A stretch of DNA of 64,000 nucleotides from Geosiphon pyriformis (lineage: Eukaryota; Glomeromycota; Glomeromycetes; Archaeosporales; Geosiphonaceae): positions 1 through 64,000 of the forward strand of contig JAAOMT010000749.1 in assembly GCA_016748015.1 (NCBI GenBank), in the 5' to 3' direction. The translations under genes were made by a program, and so were the position numbers. This document shows, piece by piece, positions 44,581-55,407 of this stretch (the first letter of the stretch is position 1; every line of letters starts with the position of its first letter). The notes under the pieces are model-generated. The model was given only the letters and a program-made list of their open reading frames with translations. It was not told the DNA's origin and searched no databases.

Positions 44581-45299
44581 ATCTAAAAGGCAAAATGAAA
44601 ATAGGTAACCAGGTTACCTATAATAAATTTTAATGAATCTTTATTTCAACTAAACAAGCAAAGATCCCGGAAAAAATTTATCGATCGCAGCAAGAAATAA
44701 AATGTCGATTCTGTTATTTACAACTTTATTTCCCACACTCCAAAGCCAATGAATTTTTAACCCGCCCGAGAGAATCTTTAATTTGAAAAGCAAGTCAATA
44801 TCTGATCACAATGAAATTTACCATCAGTAACATGAGAGATCAAAATAATTCCTGCCTGTAAATTCTCAAATACCCTAACTTGGTTTTTATGACTTTTTAC
44901 ATTATACTTATAATTTCAAAATAATTCACAGTAACTGCGAAAAAGGACAATTAAGCCGAGAAGATTTTTTACGGGGAATCTGTAGAATTATAGAAAATTA
45001 GAAAATAACATCAACAGTTTGACCTTACAAAAATAAACTAACCAACTCCCTATTCGGATGATTTTTATTTGAGACGTCAATATTATTTGTTTTAGCATTT
45101 ATTGAAGGTTTGAAAGGTGACGATTCCCCAGTTGGCCAATTTGTTTTTATACCCTGGGGGGGGGGGGGGGGAATTCAGAAGTTACAGCCAATTTTTCATG
45201 AGCTTAAAGAATTTCCGCAACATATAATGACTAATAGATTGCATGCTTGCCTTTAATAATTAATTCACATTTAATTATCCCAATAATTCCAAATATCCT
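44581..45299. other. Intergenic region with poly-G tract
   Basis: AT-rich, apart from a run of 16 G at 45156-45171, which is unusual in this genome. No gene was recognised. Confidence 0.4.
45156..45171. repeat. Poly-G (16) tract
   Basis: An uninterrupted run of 16 G followed by GAATTC, in otherwise AT-rich DNA. Confidence 0.95.
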
Positions 45300-45565
45300 C
45301 CCCAGTTGCGTGACTTTCAAATTTTCTTTCATGACATTTTTCCAGTCATTAGGTGTAATCTGTAATATTTGAAGTTCATAAATTTCGGAAATATCAGGCA
45401 GAATACCAAGTCCATGATTTCGGATCTATGACTTTAGGGCTATCACAAGACATTAAAAGAATTAAGTCCTCTTTATTAATAAAACTTTCCCCCTTCAATA
45501 AAGCGAAAAGCCTCAAATATATTTTCTTCATCAAAAAGTGTTTTTGTGATATTGCAGTTAGCAAA
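45300..45565 (-). pseudogene. Decayed coding fragment, family unknown
   Basis: The minus-strand translation gives protein-like segments in changing frames: LFDEENIFEAFRFIEGGKFY, then LLMSCDSPKVIDPKSWT, then GILPDISEIYELQILQITPN and DWKNVMKENLKVTQLG. Stops and frameshifts separate them. The composition suggests a former gene. The family was not recognised. Confidence 0.4.
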
Positions 45566-45943
45566 TATGATGAATTAAAGTTTTAAAGTATTTTAATTAG
45601 TTTAGCTACTTACGTAACAATTATGAATCTCATGTACTTGTATACAATTATAAGGTTCATTCTAAATTTAGGCAATTACTAATAACAGATTCAAAAGTGA
45701 TATCAAACTAGAGATGTATTAATCATTTTAATATTAAATCAAAATAATACTAAATAAACAGTTTCAATTCTCACAATCTGTGGAGAATCCTTGTTCAAAG
45801 CGACATATTTCTAGGTAAGCGGAGTTCAAATTTAGGTACAACTCTTCTAATGAAATCTTTTAAAAAGGAACACGATGAATTTAAATACGAAATCAGAGTG
45901 AGAAAATGATTTAAGTCATAAAGTCGAATCAGCTGTACAAATA

Positions 45944-46700
45944 CAGTGCACCGCGAAAGTATTCGACCCCCCTCCGATAAAGTTATAAGAAATGAATTTT
46001 ATTTTATTTGTAATTTTACAAAATATTCTGATCATTAATACATTTTATAATAACTTCAATTAATGCATCAATTCGATTTTTCATACTACAGACAAGATTT
46101 GCAGCAAGTTCATCAGGTAAGCGGATTCCACTCTTTTGCTAATTGTGCTTTTAATCCTGCAAAGAGTTTCAATTTTTTTGTGATGTTAATAAATAGATTT
46201 TGGTCAGGTGACATTGATGGCAATGGGATGACATTTCTTCAACAATGTTTTGAATCGTTATCCTCTTGCAAGATCTAATTTATAGTCCCGAAAAACACAT
46301 CAACAAATGGAAGAAGAACCTGTTTGTCTATTGTAATCATAAGATCAGCATTGAAATTGTGTTGGGAGCTAACCAACTCATCAAAACCGAAAGCTTTAAA
46401 ACAGCCCAATATACATTGACCTTTAACGGATGTTTCACAGACCGGAATAATTTTCTTCGTCCAGGAAACTGTAAAACTTTTTAATGTTGGTCGTGGTTAA
46501 AGGAATTGTGCTTTCGTCTGAAAATACAATTCAAAAACTTTATAATTTTTAGCCTACTATAAACTTTTTTTTTATGTTTGTCAATGAGTAACGGTTTGGA
46601 AATTTAGCCATATATATTACCTTCATCTTCACCTTTACGTAAACGTCGTTGAATAGTGCCCCCGTTGTATATTAGTGGCGGTTATATTAATTTCCTTTTT
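45944..46700 (-). pseudogene. Tc1/mariner transposase relic with one terminal repeat
   Basis: The minus strand shows pieces of a Tc1-type DDE transposase in several frames: FSDESTIPL, GCFKAFGFDELVSSQHNFNA (compare the GCF..G.G.LV pattern), AGLKAQLAKEWNPL and PDELAANLVCSMKNRIDALI near the C-terminus. A terminal-repeat-like sequence CAGTGCACCGCGAAAGTATT starts at 45944 after TA, at the expected 3' end of the element. The other end was not found. Multiple frameshifts and stops make it inactive. Confidence 0.65.
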
Positions 46701-47865
46701 TTCAAAGTTGTACAATTTCGGCAATTTGTTTTGATATCGTGATTCGACTTTGGTTGATCACTCAAGTCTTTTTGTTTCCTCCCACTTTTTAACCCAATAA
46801 AGTGCAAGTCCAAGTTTCAGGCCTTTGGAATTTTCATTAAAAAATTATTAGCATTTATGAGATTTTTTGTCTTTGGAAAATCTTTACACTCAATTATGAA
46901 ACATTATTCGAAATAAAATCAGCATTCAAGATTGTGAATTAAAAGTAAATAAGGGCGGAATCTATTGATGAATATCTAAGAAAATTTATTATAGCCAAGT
47001 GGGTAACAAAGATTTGGTCAACGCAAATATCTTTTTTTCTTTGTGTATTAATGGAAAAAAAAAGCATTTCTAAAATTCTCGACTTGGCACCAAGTCATTA
47101 TCAAAAAATTCATTTGATGAAAGTCCAATTTTGAGTACTGCTTCTGATTATCACATTTAATTGAAAGAAACTTACCAACAAAAGCAGCAACGTGTTAAAG
47201 TGATTGTGACATTTGATATTCAGCCTTTTTATGAATGAAAATTTATTTTAGTGGTTTCATTATATTTAATTATGTTCGGAAAAAAATTGAACGGCAAAGA
47301 AAATTTTACAAATTAAAGATATTCAAAATATTTTGTTTTAAGAATAAATTTTATTGGGTTAAAAAAGATTTTTCTTGTCTGATAATTAATTATAAAAAGA
47401 TAAATATCCTGTTTTTGAATTTGCTCTGAAAGGCTAAACATTTTGAAAAGTGAAGTGAATCAATGATTTCTTTAAAACTTTTTTCGAAGTTTGATAAATG
47501 AAGTCGTAAGATTATAGTATTCAAAAGGTTTCTTGAGTTTTCATAGCGTTTTTCGTAGCTTAGTACAACACTAGAAAATTGAGATCGTTTTGTCTTTTAT
47601 AGAATTATATTTATGAGTTTGTTTATAAATAGAGCTAGCTTACCTAACGAGAAAAATTATAAGTTCTTTCAACAGGTTTTCAAAATATCTTATATATAAG
47701 CAGATTTACTCTGTCTTCTCGTATTAAAAAATATTTTTTTGTAATTTTATGCTTTCTAACTTAAATAGATTCAAAAATTATACACAAAATATTATAAAAA
47801 ACATTTTTCTATCTGACCCTCCCTTTTAACGCCCTTAAATTTGGCCTTTCCACTTCAGCGATTAC
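46701..47865. other. Intergenic region
   Basis: AT-rich; it possibly contains the unrecognisable 5' half of the Tc1 relic. No other signal was seen. Confidence 0.35.
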
Positions 47866-48269
47866 TTTGGTCAACAGACATCAAGGCGACTTCAACGGAA
47901 ACGGCAATTGCAATGGAAATGTTGGAGATGGTAACGGTAATCTTAATGGAAATCTTAACAATGGATCCTTTAACGGCAATGGTAATGGAAACTTGAACGG
48001 GCGTAGCTTCAATGACAGCAAAAATGGAAATGGAAACGTTGGTAATGCGAATGGAAATGATAACGGTAATTTTTAACAGTGGTTCTGCCAATGGAAATAG
48101 TATAATGGCAACAATAACTATGGTTCATTGAACGGTAACAACAATGAAAATGGAAATTTTAGTTACTGGCGATAGGGCGGTTATTATTATACTTATCCTG
48201 CTACTCGTTACTATAAAAATGGAAGTTTTAATGGAAATAATAATGCTATTGAAAATATAAGTGGTTAAA
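47866..48269 (+). pseudogene. Broken Asn/Gly-repeat (NGN) protein gene
   Basis: A 69-codon frame rich in NGN units (FNGNGNCNGNVGDGNGNLNG) ends at a stop near 48075, but the same repeat language continues in other frames: NGNNNYGSLNGNNNENGNFS to a TAG near 48170, then GGYYYTYPATRYYKNGSFNG to a TAA near 48268. Single-base indels have split a gene for a low-complexity Asn/Gly protein, possibly secreted or cell-wall. No clear start codon or signal peptide remains upstream. Confidence 0.55.
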
Positions 48270-48368
48270 CTAATTTTTTAATGAGACATTACGAAAAAAA
48301 TAATTGATTTGGCGTGTAGCACATTAAAATTAGTAAATTTGCAATAAAAAAAAGGCTAAATAGAAAGA

Positions 48369-48611
48369 TGAATCACAACTTATACTTTTTCCAAACCGAT
48401 CCAAAAAAAGGATTAGGTCGATGGTCAGAGATTGACCCACCATATTTATATATTGAAAATTTAAAAATGATCCTGACTTAATGAAAGAAGGTATTCTTTT
48501 CGAGATGACAATGTTCTTGTTCACATTTGCCAAAGATGTTCAAGGTTGGATCAAACAAGAGAAGATTAATATAAATAGCGGTATGAAGACAGATTTTGAT
48601 TTTTATAGTTA
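48369..48611 (+). pseudogene. Frameshifted fragment of an unknown gene
   Basis: From ATG 48369 the frame reads MNHNLYFFQTDPKKGLGRWS..PPYLYIENLK, then hits a stop. Shifting one base in the A-run near 48465 continues as NDPDLMKEGILFEMTMFLFT and FAKDVQGWIKQEKINI to TAG 48611. Both parts look like real protein, so a single indel (or a sequencing error in the homopolymer) seems to break the gene. The family was not recognised. Confidence 0.4.
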
Positions 48612-51387
48612 GACATCAGGATTTTTTGCATAAAAAACTGATTAAAACAACTGATAATTACTAACTGTTAATATTACATTCATTCATTCATTTAAATGAT
48701 CTTAGAAAAGGCACAAACCCTAATAACCTCACAAAAATTGTAGAATATTGATTTGTATAGGTAACTGCAGAAGTTATGACCGATTCTTTTTTTAATGGTT
48801 TTTCAAGATCGTCAGATCTCTTTGATGTAAAGTTCCATTGCGAGTTCTTCTTCCAAGACTATTTCACAAGTCTTGAATAAAATTCAAGTCTGAAGATTGA
48901 GAAAAACATTTTCCTCAAATCTTTATTATTTATTAAGAAATCTAACATTCAAGATATTATTATCTTTGCCAATTATTTAAGATTTATTATTATTTGATGC
49001 AAATTTCAAATATTACACAACTGCAAGGTTTCTGTTTAAATTTATAAATTTGCATCTCATCAAAGGACACCATTTGATGAATTTCGCGATAATTAATCAA
49101 TATAGAAGATCATTATTTTCCATAATTGGTTGAATGTGGTAAGCTTTTTTAACCAATAATTTTAGTTATTAACAGTTTGAAAGTTCAGTTATGATTTTTT
49201 ATAAACTATACTTTGCAAACTGCTGACGTTAATTACCATCATTAAGGATATTTGAAACATCAAATCTTTTTTGAAAATAAAACCCTGTTTGGGAACATTT
49301 GTTTGTTTGCATGTTTGTTTTTAATAAGGAATAAGAGAGAGTTAAAATTTTAATATATACAAATGGCTAAATTCTTATTAAAGCTGCCAAATTTTAAACT
49401 AGTTTATTTTGATTCTACTCTTTACCTTAATCGTTTATTTAGGAGCTCAAAACATATTCCTTGATGAATAGTTTAGCAAATATTTTTAAATTTAGGACAT
49501 CCATCGTGCCATATAGCATTAAAGTGCGATAAATGGATAAATTTTTTAATTTCCCAGGATATTATTCTTCGATATAGATGTAAGTTCGCAATTCAAATCT
49601 CGAAAAGAATCTTATCAAGAAAATATTTGGAGCACATACTGTACTTGTTTAAAATTTACAGAATTTTTCGCAATTAATCGCAGAAATTTTCTGTCATTGT
49701 CAATTTTTTGACTTTTTCAAAATTTCATGAATCTCTACTTTGTTATTTTACAATTTAAAATTTTTTTGATACGCCAAAAATTGCATCATGGGCTTCCAAA
49801 AAAATTTGAGTTGACTCCATAATTCTGATTTCCAAACCCTATATCTTGCTTCTCCAATGACCATCTGGCCTTTTTTTATTGGTTACAATTTTTTTCAATT
49901 CTAGGATTTTATAATTTTTACAAAAAATAAAAGTTTGAATCTAAACTGCCTTCATTTTGGCTTAAAAAAATCTGCATTGAAATATCTTTTATAAAGAAAT
50001 TTATTTAATTGGTTTCAAATTTCTGAGCTCAATTATTAAATATGTCAAAATAAAATAATTATTGCTAGAATGTATCTAAAACCTTTGTATAACAAAGTAT
50101 TTAGATGGAAATCCCCTTCCAAACACTTTGATCTATTATCCAAGTTAATTAGAAATATAAATAACTATGTTATGTATTTAAGAACTTTACTTTTGATTAT
50201 ATTTTAGTATCTTGTGTAAATAGTTGCCATTCTATTACAAGGAGAAGATTTTTATCGTCATTTTTTAATTTGACCATTACAGCAAAAATATACATTAAAT
50301 GCTCTAGTTAATTTTAAAGTTAGAGAGCAGATTCCTGGATAATATATAGGATTACAGAAACTACTCTTTGAAAAAGAAAAGAAATTTAAAGACTTTTTAA
50401 TAGTATTGGTGGTAAGAAAAGGATAACTCAACTATTTTGAATCTATCTCATGATATTAATTATGTGATTGCAACTCTAATAAAAATTCTTCAATTGATTA
50501 CAATTTTTTTTGATTATTAATTGTTTAACCCAAAATTTTCTTGCAGCTATAGGTAAATTCCTCTCTCTTTATGTACAATGTATTACCTTTTTTTCAAAGT
50601 TACTATTTAGGGAAAATTGCTTACATTTTTATTATTTTTTAAAAAAAAACAATTTAAATCGTTGCCGGGTTCATGATTTGTTTGTTTGAGTGCCAAGTGA
50701 TTGTATCAGAATACTTAAAATAGGTTCTCGAAGGACCCCTTAATTCCACTACTTTGGGATTAGATGACTATTTATTATTATTTCATTAATTTAACTAGTC
50801 CCTTGAAATTATTAATTCAAGAAATTTTCTGCAAACTCTTCGTATTTGGTATTTCTGAAAGTATATCTAGCACAAAGTTTCATATATTGAAATTTCTTGT
50901 TTTCTGAATGGCAATTACGAAAACTTGAACCCGGTAAATGATTTGATTCCTTTAAAAATTAGTTGCTTTCTCATTTCATTTGATATAAACTTATAAATAA
51001 GTGTCTATTTGTGACATTATTTCAATAGAAAGACTCTCTCCTACAACAAAAGCATTGTCATCATGGGATTTGACTGATTTCTAAATGCCAATATTAAATA
51101 TTCTCATCGAGCTACTTTCAAGCTCAGAAAAAATTAATGGCTGACAAATTTAAGATTTAATTTGTTCCAAGGCATATTCGTATTGATAATGCTTTTTAGA
51201 TATACTTAAGATTTCTCTGGAAATAAGATTGCCCTCGAACAAGTCCTAATTTTTTTTAGCAGAAAGAATTTGATAAAATAACTAGAGTAAAACAGATACA
51301 CCTATCGTTTTTAAGATCTTGGCTAATTGAGCAAAAGAAAGTTTTATGAACATATACCGTTGAAAAGGTTCCCTTTCCTGCTAAATT
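48612..51387. other. Long AT-rich intergenic region
   Basis: About 2.8 kb with no reading frame of note on either strand and no recognised repeat beyond homopolymers. Confidence 0.4.
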
Positions 51388-52956
51388 TTAAATGGAACGA
51401 TCTCTACAACTTTTCATTTTTACTCCAAAGTATGGTCCGTCATGAGCCCATCGAGTGAAACTTTTCATCGAGTTAATGCATTCCTATAAATTGAAAAAAA
51501 GCTCGAAAAAAGATTGGACTCAGCAGATTTCAAAACGTCCAAAGTGAAAGATTTGACACCTGATTTTCTGACATTGTTTCCGTGTTCAATTGATTAGGAA
51601 CATTACATATGTATGTTTCCCCATCCAGCTTATTAATCCAAATCTCTATTCCACCATGGGCATATAGTGTACGATTTCTGGGCGTTGTTGGCACATCATC
51701 GTTGTAGTGATTTATCCTCCAAATATTCAAAAAAAGTGATGCATATCTGGCAAATGCACTATTTCCAATACGAGGGACCCCATATGCATCAACCTGTATA
51801 AAAATAGCATATCTTTCTCCAAATTTTTTTCTGAATTCTTTGTTAATGTCCAAGGCTCCAAGTATCGCATAAACTTTTGAAGAGATGAGAAGATATTAGA
51901 TGCCAAAGGCTTGTTTTACAACTCAAACGTAATTGTATTGAGATACATACCAGCCCCGAGGCTATGTCCAATTAGTAAAACCTGGATTCCAACGTGTTTT
52001 GGACCATGCATCATTGGATCAGGGTCGAAAATTTGTTCTATTAAAGGGTTAACTTTCAAGAGAAAATTATTCCTCACAGCAAGAAAATTCTTATAAAATT
52101 GTTTGTGAACCCTAGCATTCTGCACATCGGAATAAGGTACCAAGGTTATTTGATCTTTTTTATCAATAACGTATCTGTCCAAATTTTGCTCATCCCCTTT
52201 CATGGTAATAATAATCAAATTCCCTTGCAATTCGAATTGGGCTAGAGAAAGTATTCAGCCAAGATTTAAAAGCTCTGATTAATTTGAAGCTTGTGTTCAA
52301 ATTCATATAATGGAATTACCTTGGATTTTATCAGAAAGTTTAAAAGCTGTCCCGTTAAATGAACAATAAGCACGATTTGCTTTATGAGCAAACTTTTTAA
52401 AGCTAGCCATTGCAGAAGCTTTTATTAGGTATTTAGTCGGAGGATTGAGATTCCGAATTATTGCGTCGGGTTCTGCATAAGATATTCCATGATTCTGATC
52501 GATATCTTGACTTAATTTTATTTCTTGCTCTATCAATCGAGGAAGCTCGGAAAATCCTTGTAGATTATGGTACATGTTTTCCCAATTTTTGCTTTTTGTC
52601 TGCGTGCCTTCAGTAATTATAAAGTTTTCAGATGGAAGGATGCTTTGAACAGGATCTTGGTACTCATTAACCGCAATTTGATTTTTTGGCAATGGACTTT
52701 CAATATTTAAATCTATATTTTGTGGTACTTCAATTATATTTGGTAATGAATTTTCAAAGAAATTCAAGTCCTTTTCACTGTTAAGATATTCTTCAGTCAT
52801 ATATGGTGTAGAATCTTTGCTCAAGTAATTTGCTTGAACTTTTACATTATTCGAAAATCTAGCCATCAGCAAAATTATTGCAAAGGTCAATACGATAATT
52901 GAGTGGCTCTGTATTTTTTGCCATTCACACAGACCACGATTGCTGATTTTAAACAT
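51388..52956 (-). CDS. Class-3 lipase, catalytic Ser intact
   Basis: Exons 52956-52320, 52241-51951, 51873-51560 and 51483-51388 join in phase to 445 aa. A signal-anchor segment (SIIVLTFAIILLMARF) lies near residue 20, followed by a long polar Asp/Glu/Asn-rich spacer and the lipase_3 domain from about 195. The nucleophile elbow is IGHSLGA (Ser306). VPRIGN, NHYNDDVPTTP, YAHGGIEIWI and the final HDGPYFGVKMKSC match family motifs, including the conserved GPYFG end in the last exon. It probably hydrolyses acylglycerols outside the cell or at the secretory membrane. Intron phases (1, 1, 0) match both neighbouring paralogues. Confidence 0.88.
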
Positions 52957-53606
52957 TGTTTTTTTGATGGTAAGCTATTTAGAGGAAAATACGAGTATAA
53001 ATAGGGAACTTTAAGATTTTCAATAAATTTACAAACTCAACAATCAATGTGATAATATTTTTTTATCGGCATTTCGGAAAGCTTTTGACAGGAAGATTTT
53101 CAGTTTTTTAAGGATTTTGTTATTTGTATATATTAGCTCAGACACAGCACCTGATATTTCGAATTGATTTGAATGAATTAAAATCACGATTAAATATAAA
53201 GACAAAACTCATCTTGCTCTTTTCAATGCATTGCATAGGTTTTAAATTTTTAAAATTTCCTTTTCTTATTACATGTACTAGAAAATATTGTAAGCCAAAT
53301 TTAATCTACTAGTGATTTCCTTAAAAAATACAAGATTTTTACTTTATAATCATTAAAAAAAAAATTTAATGAGAAATTTTTATGTTTCTATGTTTTTGTT
53401 TTACCCAGGATTGTCATTTAGCAAAGATTCGGAAACGCAATTTTAATCTTTGTTTCTATTTGGAAGTATGCCTCTCACGATTTAAATTTTTTAAAAAAAT
53501 TTATTCAGATATTATTATAACGAAAACACAATCTTTATCTATTTAAAAGATTTTCCCCAAATTCATTTTCCCCGAACATTAATTAGAAATCAAATATATA
53601 AGTAGC
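52957..53606. other. Divergent intergenic region
   Basis: AT-rich spacer between the divergent lipase gene (-) and the secreted-protein gene (+); probably promoters of both. No specific motif was identified. Confidence 0.35.
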
Positions 53607-54041
53607 ATGTCCCTTTTTCATTTATTCATTTATCTTATCTTTAAAATACAAAACATCTCATCAATGGCTTACTTCTTTCCAAGAATATTTTTAATCCTGT
53701 TTCTCCTTCATTTTCTTTTTTTCAATCAATTGTCAGCTATACCCATTGACTTATTCAATTATCAAGACGATTTGGACCCATTTCAAGTAGATTACCTAGG
53801 TTTTGATGATCCCATTTATTTCATCAGTGATACTTCAGTTGGATCTCAAGAAATCCCTCCTCAAAGTGTCAACAAAAAGAATTCTCAACCAGTTAATGAT
53901 GAACCAAAGTATCCTCAGGTTCTAAAAAAACCACAATCTTATTCTATAAATGATTCAAGGTGCTTTAATACAGCAGACCTTTCTATAATTGAATTGTGCA
54001 CTAAGCCAGATCCAAATGTTAAAGAACCTATCGTTGAATGA
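53607..54041 (+). CDS. Small secreted protein, candidate effector
   Basis: A single frame of 144 aa from ATG 53607; Met20 (53664) gives a better secretory start. From there MAYFFPRIFLILFLLHFLFF plus NQLSA is a clear signal peptide with a likely cleavage after SAIP or LSA. The mature part of about 95 residues is acidic and Pro/Gln/Asn-rich with two Cys near the end (CFNTADLSIIELC). No known domain. Such proteins are common candidate effectors in mycorrhizal fungi; that role is inference. Confidence 0.6.
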   Translation: MSLFHLFIYLIFKIQNISSMAYFFPRIFLILFLLHFLFFNQLSAIPIDLFNYQDDLDPFQVDYLGFDDPIYFISDTSVGSQEIPPQSVNKKNSQPVNDEPKYPQVLKKPQSYSINDSRCFNTADLSIIELCTKPDPNVKEPIVE

Positions 54042-54719
54042 AAAAAAGCTTTAAAAATGTTTTTTTGAAAAGTGCGTTATTTCAAAGACAAACAATTAAG
54101 GTTGCTTTAAATATACTTTGTTATTTATCGAATGATAAAAGGCTTTGTAGTTAATTGATGGATTTGTTTTCCAGAATCTAGTTTTTGAAGGCTATAAAAT
54201 CTAGTAAGGTTTATAACAATCTTGGGCTAAAAATTTTAAATTGTCAATAAGGAATTAACTTGAAATTTTTTAATTTATCAAAGATCACTGATATCACTTT
54301 TATATTGATTATTGAAAAATTTAAAATAATATATAATCAAAGATTCAAAGTTCAAAAACTTTAGCTTTTAGGTTTTTTAATTATCAATGATAGTATTTAG
54401 GGACTTTTTACTTCAAATTTTAAAAGTCATTTATAATATTGTATTTGAAAAAATCATTACAATTAAATTTATTCACATTAGTTTTTTTGATCTTAATAAG
54501 CTTATAAAATTTATTTCAAAAATATCAGTTGGGATAATAGGCAAGAGCAACCATTTTATGATGCTTACTAATTAGCGTAGCTTCAAATAGGATTCTTCGA
54601 AAGGTTAGCAGCAAATTTATTTGAAAACAGTTTAGGAGCCCTTATGTGACAATTGATATACAATAAAAAAAATGACAATTAGCAAGATTAATACTCACAG
54701 GTTTGCATAAGCAGAAGCG
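54042..54719. other. Intergenic region
   Basis: AT-rich; one 62-codon frame at 54387 (+) with no features was not accepted. Confidence 0.35.
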
Positions 54720-55280
54720 TGTAGTAATATGGATAAAATCACTTTAAAGACTATCGGGAACGAATATTTTTTTCTGACAAAGCAACTTTTCAATTATTCA
54801 GCACTGTAAATATCGATACAAAAGTTGAAATCTATGTTCATGTTCACGGCTGCGACCAGATGGTCGTATTCCAAAAGACCGGAGAAAATTTTGAGCTTGG
54901 AGATTTTCCGTACAAGGTAAAACGAGATTTTTTTGCTTAAAAGAGAGGATTGATGGTCCTTTTTACGTTTGATATTCTAAGGAAACACCTTCCGAAGATT
55001 AAAAAGATGTTGAGTAATAATTAGTGGTTCCAACAAAACAATGATCCGAAGTACACCAAAGAAATTTTCGAGAACTTTCTGACAATTATCGATTGCCATC
55101 CACCACTCCTGGCCTAAAACCTATCAAATCATTATTAAGAAGAATATAAAGGAGTGGGAGCCAAAAATATTTTGAAATTGAAGCAATGGTAAAAGATTCC
55201 ACCTTATAAATAACTTAGTAGGGTCAATGAAGGAGCGATGTCAATTTGTGTTTGAAAATAATGGCAAACGTTTTACTAAT
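54720..55280 (+). pseudogene. Tc1/mariner transposase relic
   Basis: Plus-strand pieces in changing frames match the catalytic part of Tc1 transposases: IFFSDKATFQLF (the FSDES-like first Asp region), VEIYVHVHGCDQMVVFQKTG, then FQQNNDPKYTKEIFENFL (the FQQDNAPxHT second Asp block with Asp changed to Asn). At least three stops or frameshifts interrupt it. No terminal repeats were found. Confidence 0.6.
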
Positions 55281-55407
55281 ATTTTTATACATGGTTTAGT
55301 CGAATGGTTATAGATAAATTATCAAATAATTTCTTCAAAAGATTTTTGTAATAGACTATATATACAAATAGAATATTGAAATTTACAAATTTAAAGAGTG
55401 CAGTCCC

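Noticed and set aside
46063-46484. Plus-strand frames of 71-72 codons
   Set aside because: The opposite strand carries recognisable Tc1 transposase fragments, so these are antisense shadows.
51530-51557. Continuation of lipase exon 3 to a stop at 51530
   Set aside because: A GTGTCA donor at 51559 and the downstream exon with the conserved GPYFG end show that the extension is intronic; the same applies to the other two lipase genes.
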